Position numbers and translations under genes: made by a program. A DNA stretch of 7,562 nucleotides from COE1 sp965114465 (GTDB lineage: Bacteria > Bacillota > Clostridia > Lachnospirales > Lachnospiraceae), in contig CBCOYO010000161.1 of assembly GCA_965114465.1 (NCBI GenBank), positions 1 to 7,562 on the forward strand, read 5' to 3'. Below are positions 1 through 5,612 of the stretch, one piece after another (within the stretch, counting starts at the first letter, position 1; the number at the start of each line of letters is the position of its first letter). The notes below the pieces were generated by a model. It did no database searches. It was not told the origin of the DNA and worked only from the letters and a program-made list of their open reading frames with translations.

Positions 1-8
1 ACTGTTAC

Positions 9-49
9 GTATCCAGCCATTGGAAATCGCTTCGCGATGGGCTGGATAC
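9..49. repeat. Nested hairpin with perfect 10-bp outer arms
   Basis: GTATCCAGCC (9-18) is perfectly complementary to GGCTGGATAC (40-49). A second stem, ATCGC (26-30) with GCGAT (34-38) around a TTC loop, sits inside it. No T-run follows either arm, so it does not look like a standard intrinsic terminator. It could be a REP/BIME-like unit, the end of a larger element starting left of the window, or a structured 3' UTR of an upstream gene. Confidence 0.55.
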
Positions 50-69
50 CTCCACTACATTTTATTACG

Positions 70-165
70 GGGCTGTCGCAATAGGCTTTGATTATACAAG
101 ATATAGCATAAAACGCAGTACAGAATTACGATATCTTGTATATGTTTCCCTTAATGCGACAGCCC
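70..165. repeat. 96-bp MITE-like element with 11-bp perfect terminal inverted repeats
   Basis: The element begins with GGGCTGTCGCA (70-80) and ends with its exact complement TGCGACAGCCC (155-165). Inside, TATACAAGATAT (93-104) pairs perfectly with ATATCTTGTATA (131-142), so most of it can fold into one long stem around a ~26-nt loop (105-130). It has no transposase and is far too short to encode one. The structure is that of a non-autonomous, IS-derived MITE mobilised in trans. I cannot assign the parental IS family or a clear target-site duplication from this single copy. Confidence 0.6.
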
Positions 166-204
166 ATACCTGAACTGTTACAGCAAAACGATGCAATAGG
201 GCGG

Positions 205-296
205 AATCGTAATAATGATAAAACAGGGAAATAGGATAAATGCAACAGGACAAAATCGTAACAATATAAAACAGGGAAATAGGATAAATGCAGCAG
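205..296. repeat. Two tandem direct repeats, 49-bp period, upstream of the ABC ATPase gene
   Basis: Unit 1 (205-248) and unit 2 (254-296) both start AATCGTAA and share the block AAAACAGGGAAATAGGATAA followed by ATGCAACAG or ATGCAGCAG. They differ by a few substitutions and one indel. A more degenerate relative may lie just before unit 1 (about 177-204). The array ends about 50 bp before the ATPase start codon, where a promoter and regulator sites are expected. It could therefore be a repeated regulator-binding site, but it could also be slippage-generated DNA. Confidence 0.6.
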
Positions 297-348
297 AATA
301 GATATTGAAGCAATAATAAAAGAGTGTAAATAGGAAGGAAAATAGAAC

Positions 349-1125
349 ATGGAATTATTAACTGTAAAAGATTTATGTAAAACGTATATTATAAACAAAA
401 GACAGAACAATGTACTTCGAAATGTCAATATGACAGTAAAAGAAGGGGAAATGGTGGCGATTATGGGCCCGAGCGGTTCTGGGAAATCGACATTATTATA
501 TACCATTAGCGGAATGGATCATATTACTGCGGGAAAGGTGGAGTTTTCTGGCAGGGATATCAGCAAAATGAAACCTGCGGAAATCAGTGATTTAAGGCTG
601 GATGAAATGGGATTTATTTTCCAGCAAATGTATATGTTAAAGAATCTCAGCATTTATGATAATATTATCTTACCAGCCTATCAGTCCAAAAATGGCAAAG
701 GGAAAGAACAGCACCGGGCGATTAACGACAGGGCAAAGACGTTAATGCATAAGCTGGGCATTCATGAGATTGCGGATAATGATATTAATGAGGTATCAGG
801 CGGTCAGCTTCAACGTGCCTGCATCTGCCGCAGTCTGATTAATCAGCCGAAAATAATATTTGCCGACGAGCCGACAGGTGCTTTAAACCAGCAGACCTCC
901 CGTGAAGTAATGAAGGAATTAAATCGGATTAATGCAGAGGGAACAACGATTATGCTGGTAACGCACGATATGAAAGTTGCAGCAAAAAGTGACAGAGTGC
1001 TTTATATCGAGGATGGAAATATCAAAGGTGAATATACATTCGGAAAATACACAGCACAGGAGAAAGAAAAGGAAAAAGAACGAGAACGCAAGCTGTCAAA
1101 TTGGCTGATGGAAATGGGATGGTAA
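349..1125 (+). CDS. ABC transporter ATP-binding protein, BceA/MacB-like (antimicrobial peptide type)
   Basis: This is a cytoplasmic ATPase subunit of 258 residues. Landmarks: Walker A GPSGSGKST (40-48), Q-loop Gln92 in GFIFQQ, signature VSGGQLQR (149-156), Walker B IIFADE (169-174), D-loop GALN (177-180) and H-loop His206 in VTHD. Glycine-Ala-Leu-Asn in the D-loop and the charged tail ending in an SNWLMEMGW motif are typical of the BceA/YxdL/MacB branch, which drives FtsX-like permeases in bacitracin and lantibiotic resistance or sensing. The start at 349 has AGGAAGG at 332-338, ten bases upstream. Length is normal for the family. The expected partner permease is not in the window; the next gene is a response regulator, as in many Bce modules. 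The family call is firm, while the substrate (a cell-wall-active peptide) is inferred. Confidence 0.88.
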   Translation: MELLTVKDLCKTYIINKRQNNVLRNVNMTVKEGEMVAIMGPSGSGKSTLLYTISGMDHITAGKVEFSGRDISKMKPAEISDLRLDEMGFIFQQMYMLKNLSIYDNIILPAYQSKNGKGKEQHRAINDRAKTLMHKLGIHEIADNDINEVSGGQLQRACICRSLINQPKIIFADEPTGALNQQTSREVMKELNRINAEGTTIMLVTHDMKVAAKSDRVLYIEDGNIKGEYTFGKYTAQEKEKEKERERKLSNWLMEMGW

Positions 1126-1157
1126 CAGCAATAAGCGGATTTGCGATAACGCCGACG

Positions 1158-1312
1158 CACGAGCGTAATTATCTTGAGTGATATATACTAACGACTGTTA
1201 AGGTTTTCAAATTTCTGCATAGCCCATATTGCATAAGCGGGCAATACGTGCTGTGCAGAAAGGAAAATCTAATCGCTCGTGAGTATAATAAAATTTATCG
1301 TTCGTGAGCATA
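1158..1312. repeat. Extra repeat-arm fragments flanking palindromic copy 1 (possible nested older copy)
   Basis: Immediately right of copy 1, bases 1290-1312 closely match the 3' end of copy 2 (3446-3469): both run AAAAT, then ATCG, then a shared GTGAGCATA end, with about two substitutions and one gap. On the left, CACGAGCG (1158-1165) is the inverse of the same arm (CGCTCGTG, 1274-1281). Copy 1 therefore appears framed by arm remnants of the same repeat family, as if inserted into, or recombined with, an older copy. The left match is short and may be chance. Confidence 0.4.
1184..1287. repeat. 104-bp palindromic repeat, copy 1 (upstream of response regulator)
   Basis: This copy starts TATACTAACGAC and ends CGTGAGTATA, and its outer 26-bp arms are imperfect inverted repeats (about 19 of 26 pair). 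Inner stems are TTTCTGCATAGC (1212-1223) with GCTGTGCAGAAA (1250-1261), and TATTGC (1227-1232) with GCAATA (1241-1246). It is about 90% identical to 3366-3469 over equal length. Relative to that copy, the 1232/1241 pair is C-G here and T-A there, which keeps the pairing. The TATA ends would fit an IS630/mariner-type MITE with TA target duplication, but a structured RNA or protein-binding palindrome is also possible. Confidence 0.75.
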
Positions 1313-1356
1313 GTAGGACAAAAAGTAATAATTGCGGAAAGAAGTGGGTTTCAATA

Positions 1357-2037
1357 ATGGTAGATATTCTTTTGGTGGAGGATTATGCAGAACTCAATGG
1401 GCTAATGGAAACCTTTCTAAAACGGGAGGGATATTCGGTAAAGGGGGCTTCTTCCGGAGAGGAAGCACTGGCGTTTTTAAAGGAAAATAAGGCAAAGCTT
1501 GTGGTATTGGATGTAATGCTGCCCGCAATGGATGGGTTTGCAGTCTGTTCGCTGATTCGGAAAAACAGCAATACGCCGATTATTTTCCTAAGCGCCAAGG
1601 TTGATAAAGAGGATAAAATGAACGGATTTCGGCTGGGAGCGGATGATTATGTGGAGAAGCCGGTAGATATGGATATTTTATGCGCCAAAGTAAAAGCCTT
1701 AATGCGCCGCAACTATAATTTAAAGAAAGAAAACACCATTATTCATTCTGGTGCATTATCCATTGACAAAGAAGCAAAACAGGTTTTTTTGCGGGATAAG
1801 CAAGTGGCGTTAACCGTAAAAGAGTATGAATTATTAGTTCTGCTTGCAGAAAATCCGCAGAAAACGCTGAATAAGGAATACTTGTTTCATCAGATTTGGG
1901 GCATGGATTCCTTTAGCGAGAACCAGACCTTGACGGTGCATATTAAAACGCTGCGGGATAAGATTGAAGATGATCCCAAAAAGCCGCAACGCATTAAGAC
2001 CATCTGGGGTGTGGGGTATCAATATGAAGAAATTTAA
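1357..2037 (+). CDS. OmpR/PhoB-family response regulator (VanR/BceR-like)
   Basis: This is a 226-residue cytoplasmic transcription regulator: a receiver domain (about 1-115) followed by a winged-helix DNA-binding domain (about 130-226). Receiver landmarks are the acidic pair Glu8-Asp9, phosphoacceptor Asp52 in VVLDVMLP, switch Ser79 in FLSAK and Lys101 in EKPVD. The C-terminal half carries the usual TVKEYELL helix and the ending TIWGVGYQYE. I chose the ATG at 1357 rather than the in-frame GTG at 1279. The GTG lies inside the palindromic repeat, its 26 extra residues are not receiver-like, and MVDILLVED is the normal N-terminus. The upstream purine stretch GGAAAGAAG (1336-1344) can serve as ribosome binding site. 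The gene overlaps the kinase start by 14 bp. By analogy with Bce/Van systems its targets probably include the neighbouring ABC gene; this is inference. Confidence 0.92.
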   Translation: MVDILLVEDYAELNGLMETFLKREGYSVKGASSGEEALAFLKENKAKLVVLDVMLPAMDGFAVCSLIRKNSNTPIIFLSAKVDKEDKMNGFRLGADDYVEKPVDMDILCAKVKALMRRNYNLKKENTIIHSGALSIDKEAKQVFLRDKQVALTVKEYELLVLLAENPQKTLNKEYLFHQIWGMDSFSENQTLTVHIKTLRDKIEDDPKKPQRIKTIWGVGYQYEEI

Positions 2038-3307
2038 CAGCCTGATAGCTGCTATCGTTTTGCTTTATGGAATTGCAGCGTTTGCGCTGTATTGGTGGAG
2101 AGGAGCGATCAATACAGAGAAATCACAGGAATATAAAGTGGAGATAAACCGTATTATGGCAGAATTTACCGCAGAAGGCGCATTTTATCAGCCAGATTTA
2201 TTAGGGATGAAATGGGTTTGTGCGGTCGATTATTTAGATGTTTCAAACCAAGAGAATATACACCAAGAGATTTTGCAGGCGTTTTTTCATTCAAGAAATG
2301 GAAAAGAGAGTTTTATTCAGCCGCTGTTCGCAGGAGAAACATTAAATGGGTTTGTGCGGTTTGATTATATAGCAGCGTGCGGCAGCAGAAGATGGTTTGG
2401 CGTTGCAGAAAGCGTGTTGTTCTTTAGTGGGATGTTTGTGTTAGCGGTGCTGCTATATATCCGAAAGAATATTTTAAAGCCATTTCACAGATTAAGTGAT
2501 TTGGCATTTGAATTGTCCAAAGGGCATCTGCAAGGGGAACTAGAAGAGGGCAAAAATCGTTTTTTCGGGAAATTTGTGTGGGGCATTGCCATGCTGCGAG
2601 ATTCATTAAGCACTGCGAAGGCACGGGCGTTAAAATTGGAAAAAGATAAAAAAATGCTGCTGCTTTCGCTGTCCCACGATATTAAAATTCCGCTAAGTAC
2701 AATTCAATTATACGCAAAGGCATTAAAAGAGGGTGTTTATCAAACGGAGGAACAGAAGGTGTATGCTGCGGCACAGATAGCAGGGCACGCGGCGGAAATT
2801 GAACAGTTTGTTAAGGAGATAATAACAACGTCCAGCGAGGATATTTTGGCGATAACAGTGGAAGAAGGGGAATTTTATTTAAAAGCGCTAATGAATAAAG
2901 TGCAAAAAGTTTATGCGCCCAAATGCAGGCTTGCAATGACGGAGTTTCGGATTGGCAGCTATGCGGATAAGCTTTTAAAGGGTGATATAGAACGTGCGTT
3001 TGAAACACTGGAAAATTTGTTGGAAAATGCGCTGAAATATGGCGATGGGAAACGGATTTCCATTGACTTCTATATGGAGGAATACTGTCAAATTATTAGA
3101 GTGTATAATACCGGAATTCCAGTGTCAGCAGAGGAATTGCCGCATCTGTTTGACAGCTTTTACCGTGGAAGTAATGTGGAGGGCAAAGCAGGAAATGGAT
3201 TGGGGCTGTATATTGGCAGAGAAATTATGTGCAAAATGGACGGCGAACTATTCGCAGAACGAGCAGAGAATGGAATGCGGTTCTGTATGGTGCTTCAGAT
3301 ACGTTAA
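2024..3307 (+). CDS. Membrane sensor histidine kinase, partner of the preceding response regulator
   Basis: This 427-residue kinase has a first membrane segment at about 6-25, an extracytoplasmic domain of about 100 residues (26-126), a second membrane segment at about 127-146, and a HAMP-like linker with the KP pair at 152-153. The HisKA motif SLSHDIKIPL places the phosphorylated residue at His218. The HATPase domain shows the N-box ENLLENALKYG (Asn335), a G1 region reading NTG (362-364), the F-box LFDSFYRG (375-382) and the G2 box GNGLGL (390-395). In the X-region Ile replaces the usual Thr of HDIKTPL, and G1 has Asn where many kinases have Asp; both look tolerable. The ATG at 2024 overlaps the regulator stop, follows a GGGGT-type ribosome binding site and starts directly before the first membrane helix. 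The sensed signal is unknown. The sensor domain is larger than in the intramembrane-sensing BceS kinases, closer to VanS-like layouts. Confidence 0.9.
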   Translation: MKKFNSLIAAIVLLYGIAAFALYWWRGAINTEKSQEYKVEINRIMAEFTAEGAFYQPDLLGMKWVCAVDYLDVSNQENIHQEILQAFFHSRNGKESFIQPLFAGETLNGFVRFDYIAACGSRRWFGVAESVLFFSGMFVLAVLLYIRKNILKPFHRLSDLAFELSKGHLQGELEEGKNRFFGKFVWGIAMLRDSLSTAKARALKLEKDKKMLLLSLSHDIKIPLSTIQLYAKALKEGVYQTEEQKVYAAAQIAGHAAEIEQFVKEIITTSSEDILAITVEEGEFYLKALMNKVQKVYAPKCRLAMTEFRIGSYADKLLKGDIERAFETLENLLENALKYGDGKRISIDFYMEEYCQIIRVYNTGIPVSAEELPHLFDSFYRGSNVEGKAGNGLGLYIGREIMCKMDGELFAERAENGMRFCMVLQIR

Positions 3308-3365
3308 GGAAATTGGCATAAAAGAGATAACGCTCGGCGATAAAACAATTGTGGAAGCAGTTCTC

Positions 3366-3469
3366 TATACTAACGACCGTTAAGATTTTCCAATTTCTGC
3401 ACAGCCCATATTGTATAAGCAGACAATACGTGCTGTGCAGAAAGGAAAATCTAATCGTTTGTGAGCATA
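3366..3469. repeat. 104-bp palindromic repeat, copy 2 (downstream of histidine kinase)
   Basis: This copy has the same orientation and length as 1184-1287, with about ten substitutions by manual alignment, nine of them transitions. The main stem is better here: AGATTTTCC (3383-3391) pairs with GGAAAATCT (3444-3452), and TTTCTGCACAGC (3394-3405) pairs perfectly with GCTGTGCAGAAA (3432-3443), separated by a 2-nt AA bulge. The inner stem TATTGT/ACAATA carries a T-A pair (3414/3423) where copy 1 has C-G. It lies 58 bp after the kinase stop codon. Confidence 0.75.
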
Positions 3470-3500
3470 AAAATAAATATCGAAAAAATTAAAGCAGCAG

Positions 3501-3553
3501 AAAAAATCTGATGTAACGTATGGAATTGCCATATGGGGACATCAGATTTTTTT
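3501..3553. terminator. Intrinsic terminator hairpin, potentially bidirectional
   Basis: AAAAAATCTGATGT (3501-3514) is complementary to ACATCAGATTTTTT (3539-3552). The stem is extended by TATGG (3519-3523) pairing with CCATA (3529-3533). The right arm ends in a run of seven T, and the left arm begins with six A, so a U-tract follows the hairpin in either direction. On the plus strand it would end transcription of the regulator-kinase operon and insulate the integrase gene. Confidence 0.8.
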
Positions 3554-3583
3554 GTATTTTATTGAAAAAATAAGCATTTTAAA

Positions 3584-3609
3584 AGAATTTATGGTCAAAT
3601 TCGTGGTCA
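3584..3609 (+). repeat. Direct repeat upstream of the integrase gene (candidate att or arm-type site, left)
   Basis: The sequence AGAATTTATGGTCA followed by AATTCGTGGTCA recurs at the 3' end of the integrase gene with one substitution and one inserted T. Homology stops at the repeat edges: read in the integrase frame, the preceding bases do not resemble the integrase C-terminus and meet a TAA at 3571. A remnant of a second integrase gene is therefore less likely than a genuine recombination or binding site. Within the copy, TGGTCAAA occurs twice, 12 bp apart (3592 and 3604). Confidence 0.6.
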
Positions 3610-3672
3610 AAATTGGTATGATTTTATATGAGACACTATTAATCACCACCCAAACAGAGAGGAAAACGAAAA

Positions 3673-4809
3673 ATGGCAAGACACGGAGAAAATATCAGAA
3701 AGAGAATAGACGGGCGCTGGGAAGGTCGTTACCTAATATACAGCGAAGAGAAAGGAAAACATATTTACCGTTCTATTTATGGCAGAACATATGAAGAGGT
3801 ACGGGAAAAATTGACCACTCAAAAAAATCTTTTGATAAAAGACCAAATGAGAAAGACAGCAGCCTGCAAGGAACAATTAAATCCTGTTGTAGATGATATT
3901 ACTTTTTTACAGGTAACTGAGGAATGGCTTGCAGATGTAAAAGAGAACAGAAAACAGTCTACTTACATAAAATACAATTTAATTGTGAAAAAATATCTAC
4001 AAAATATTTTTCAGAAATCGCTGCTAATGGAATTGACAGACACCTATGTAAGAGAAAAAATTGTAGATGATTTGTCAAACAGCGTCCGAAAAAGCATCTA
4101 CTGCGCCTTAAATCAAATATTAAAATATGCTTCACAAAAATATTCCATAACAATGCCATATCTAAAAAAACCGCCTGCAGATTTGCATGGCAGTCCAGTG
4201 AAAGTACTTGCCAAAAACGAGCAGAAAAAAATTATTTCTATACTCTATCAAGAAATGGATCGGTTTAAAATGGCAATACTACTTTGCTTGTTTACAGGCC
4301 TTAGGCTTGGGGAATTATGCGCTCTAAAATGGGAAGACATTGATTTTGAAAATAAAATCTTAATGGTCAATCGAACCGTGCAGCGCCTTTATGTGGAAGG
4401 CTGCAAGACCAAAACGAAACTGGTAGAAACACCACCAAAAAGCGAATATTCCAAAAGAGAAATTCCGCTGCCTGCCGCGATATTAGAACTGCTGATATCA
4501 TTTCAAAATAATAAGGACTATATTTTTGGCGGAAAAAAGCCAATGGAACCACGTACATTACAATACCATTTTAAACAAATTTTAGCTGACGCCGGATTGC
4601 CTGATAAAAATTTTCATATTCTTCGTCATACATTTTCTACAAACTGCATAGAAGGAGGAACGGATGTAAAAAGTCTTAGTGAAATGCTAGGACACGCTGA
4701 TGTGCAGATTACATTGAATCGATATGTGCATCCCTCTATGGAAGCAAAACGGCAGTATATGAATGGACTGTCAGAATTTTATGGTCAGATTCGTGGTCAG
4801 GCAGGCTAA
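3673..4809 (+). CDS. Tyrosine recombinase / phage- or Tn916-type integrase
   Basis: This is a complete 378-residue site-specific recombinase. The N-terminal ~55 residues form an arm-DNA-binding domain like that of Tn916/lambda-type integrases, followed by a SAM-like core-binding domain (about 75-170) and the catalytic domain (about 185-365). Catalytic residues visible are Arg211 in TGLRLGE, probable Lys256 in the TPPKSEYSKRE hairpin, His315 and Arg318 in HILRH, His341 in LGH and nucleophile Tyr351 in LNRYVHP. The start at 3673 follows AGAGAGGA at a normal spacing. No excisionase, relaxase or other mobile-element gene accompanies it. The last codons (YGQIRGQ) are encoded by a ~26-bp sequence that also lies just upstream of the gene. 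It could excise a very small element, be a relic of a larger one, or be a domesticated recombinase; the family assignment itself is secure. Confidence 0.94.
   Translation: MARHGENIRKRIDGRWEGRYLIYSEEKGKHIYRSIYGRTYEEVREKLTTQKNLLIKDQMRKTAACKEQLNPVVDDITFLQVTEEWLADVKENRKQSTYIKYNLIVKKYLQNIFQKSLLMELTDTYVREKIVDDLSNSVRKSIYCALNQILKYASQKYSITMPYLKKPPADLHGSPVKVLAKNEQKKIISILYQEMDRFKMAILLCLFTGLRLGELCALKWEDIDFENKILMVNRTVQRLYVEGCKTKTKLVETPPKSEYSKREIPLPAAILELLISFQNNKDYIFGGKKPMEPRTLQYHFKQILADAGLPDKNFHILRHTFSTNCIEGGTDVKSLSEMLGHADVQITLNRYVHPSMEAKRQYMNGLSEFYGQIRGQAG
4773..4799 (+). repeat. Direct repeat at the integrase 3' end (candidate att or arm-type site, right)
   Basis: AGAATTTTATGGTCA followed by GATTCGTGGTCA matches 3584-3609 apart from one base change and one extra T. 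It lies inside the integrase reading frame and encodes EFYGQIRGQ. TGGTCAG appears twice with 12-bp spacing (4782 and 4794), echoing the paired heptamers of the left copy. Recombination between the two copies would release about 1.19 kb carrying only the integrase. Confidence 0.6.
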
Positions 4810-4847
4810 GATTGTTATTTTTCTGGCAATGATTACAGAATTTCAGG

Positions 4848-5612
4848 TTATTTTCCTTTAAAGAAATAATACGCCTCTTCCCCATCCATAAATTTCTTCA
4901 CTTGTACCTGAAATACTTCCTCAAGCCATCCCTGTTCCAAGCATTCCTTTGGAGTACCAACGGCGGCAATTTGCCGCCGATTCATTACAACAATCCGATC
5001 CGAGATTTCCATTGCCTGCGCTAAGTCATGCAGTACAAGGATAATCGTTCGCCCTTCCTTTTTCAACTGCAAAAACATCTCCAAAAATTCCTGCTGTCCC
5101 GCCAAATCTAAATAGGTAGTAGGCTCGTCCAAAACAATATATTCGCAGTTCTGCGCAAGTACCATTGCAAAAAACACTCTTTGGCGGATGCCGCCGGAAA
5201 GGGTATCTGTAAACTGATCGGCATATTCTTTCACATGAGTAAAGCGCATAACGTTTTCTACGATGTTTCTATCCTGCATGGATTTTCGCCGCGAAAAACC
5301 AAGATGCGGAAAGCGTCCATGCTCTACTAGTGTCCGCACTGGAAGGGAAGGAATAATTGTGCGTATTTGTGGAAGAAAGGAAAGCTTTAACGCGCGTTTT
5401 TTGGGCGGCAGATCAAGAAAAGGAATTTTATCTAAAAGAATCAATCCGGAGGTAACTTTAGAAGAACCATTTAGGCACTGTAAAAGTGTTGTTTTGCCGC
5501 AGCCATTTGGGCCTACAATTGTTGTGATTTCTCCTTTATTAAATATGACATTTATGTCATTTAATATTGGGGTGCGCCCACAGGAAACGTTGACATGGCG
5601 AAATTCAAGCAT
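4848..5612 (-). CDS. ABC importer ATP-binding protein, FecE/FhuC/BtuD family
   Basis: This 254-residue cytoplasmic ATPase would energise the adjacent FecCD-type permease for uptake of ferric siderophore, heme, cobalamin or a similar chelate. Landmarks: Walker A GPNGCGKTT (34-42), Q-loop Gln82 in SFLPQ, signature LSGGIRQR (138-145), Walker B YIVLDE (158-163), D-loop YLD (167-169) and H-loop His195 in LVLHD. The signature has Ile where the family almost always has Gln, an unusual but probably tolerated change. Length is normal. The start codon (5610-5612) overlaps the permease stop by 8 bp and has AAGGAGGA ten bases upstream, so translation is likely coupled. The gene is convergent with the integrase, 38 bp away, and no strong terminator is visible between them. 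The substrate cannot be told from the sequence. Confidence 0.92.
   Translation of the reverse strand: MLEFRHVNVSCGRTPILNDINVIFNKGEITTIVGPNGCGKTTLLQCLNGSSKVTSGLILLDKIPFLDLPPKKRALKLSFLPQIRTIIPSLPVRTLVEHGRFPHLGFSRRKSMQDRNIVENVMRFTHVKEYADQFTDTLSGGIRQRVFFAMVLAQNCEYIVLDEPTTYLDLAGQQEFLEMFLQLKKEGRTIILVLHDLAQAMEISDRIVVMNRRQIAAVGTPKECLEQGWLEEVFQVQVKKFMDGEEAYYFFKGK

Larger units (their letters stand above)
1..348. other. Gene-free, repeat-rich leader region upstream of the ABC ATPase
   Basis: I find no convincing coding sequence here. The only open frames are on the minus strand, low in complexity, and built from the repeats themselves. From left to right the region holds a perfect 10-bp-arm hairpin, a 96-bp inverted-repeat element and a pair of 49-bp-period direct repeats. 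It ends in the ribosome binding site AGGAAGG (332-338) of the ATPase gene. I could not identify a convincing sigma-A promoter for that gene. Confidence 0.7.
3308..3672. other. Non-coding region between kinase and integrase genes
   Basis: No believable gene is present. The stretch carries palindromic repeat copy 2, a strong hairpin terminator and the first of the two direct repeats bracketing the integrase. It ends with the integrase ribosome binding site AGAGAGGA (3656-3663). A TATGAT hexamer (3617-3622) could be a -10 for the integrase, but I found no matching -35. The octamer GATAACGC occurs about 40 bp before both palindrome copies (1145 and 3326), so homology may extend slightly beyond the 104-bp core. 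Confidence 0.6.

Noticed and set aside
305..332. TTGAAG/TAAATA as promoter for the ABC ATPase gene
   Set aside because: The -10 would abut the ribosome binding site, leaving transcription to start at or after it.
1184..1287. The 104-bp palindromes as integron attC sites
   Set aside because: Size and palindromic shape fit, but the required RYYYAAC and GTTRRRY boxes are not at the ends and no IntI-type integrase is present.
1279..1356. N-terminal extension of the response regulator from GTG at 1279
   Set aside because: The GTG lies inside the palindromic repeat, the 26 extra residues are not part of a receiver domain, and MVDILLVED at 1357 is the standard beginning.
1964..2023. Kinase start at the longer ATG at 1964
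   Set aside because: It would overlap the regulator gene by 74 bp and add a polar stretch ahead of the first membrane helix; the ATG at 2024 has a plausible ribosome binding site and a normal 14-bp overlap.
3039..3383. 114-residue frame within and after the kinase gene
   Set aside because: It is an out-of-frame shadow of the kinase ATPase domain with no start signal or family resemblance.
3552..3794. 80-residue reading frame overlapping the integrase start
   Set aside because: It begins inside the terminator T-run, spans the direct repeat, runs out of frame into the integrase gene and has no recognisable features.
4810..4847. Shared terminator between the convergent integrase and importer ATPase genes
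   Set aside because: Only a very weak ATTG/CAAT pairing is visible in the 38-bp gap, with no stable GC stem.
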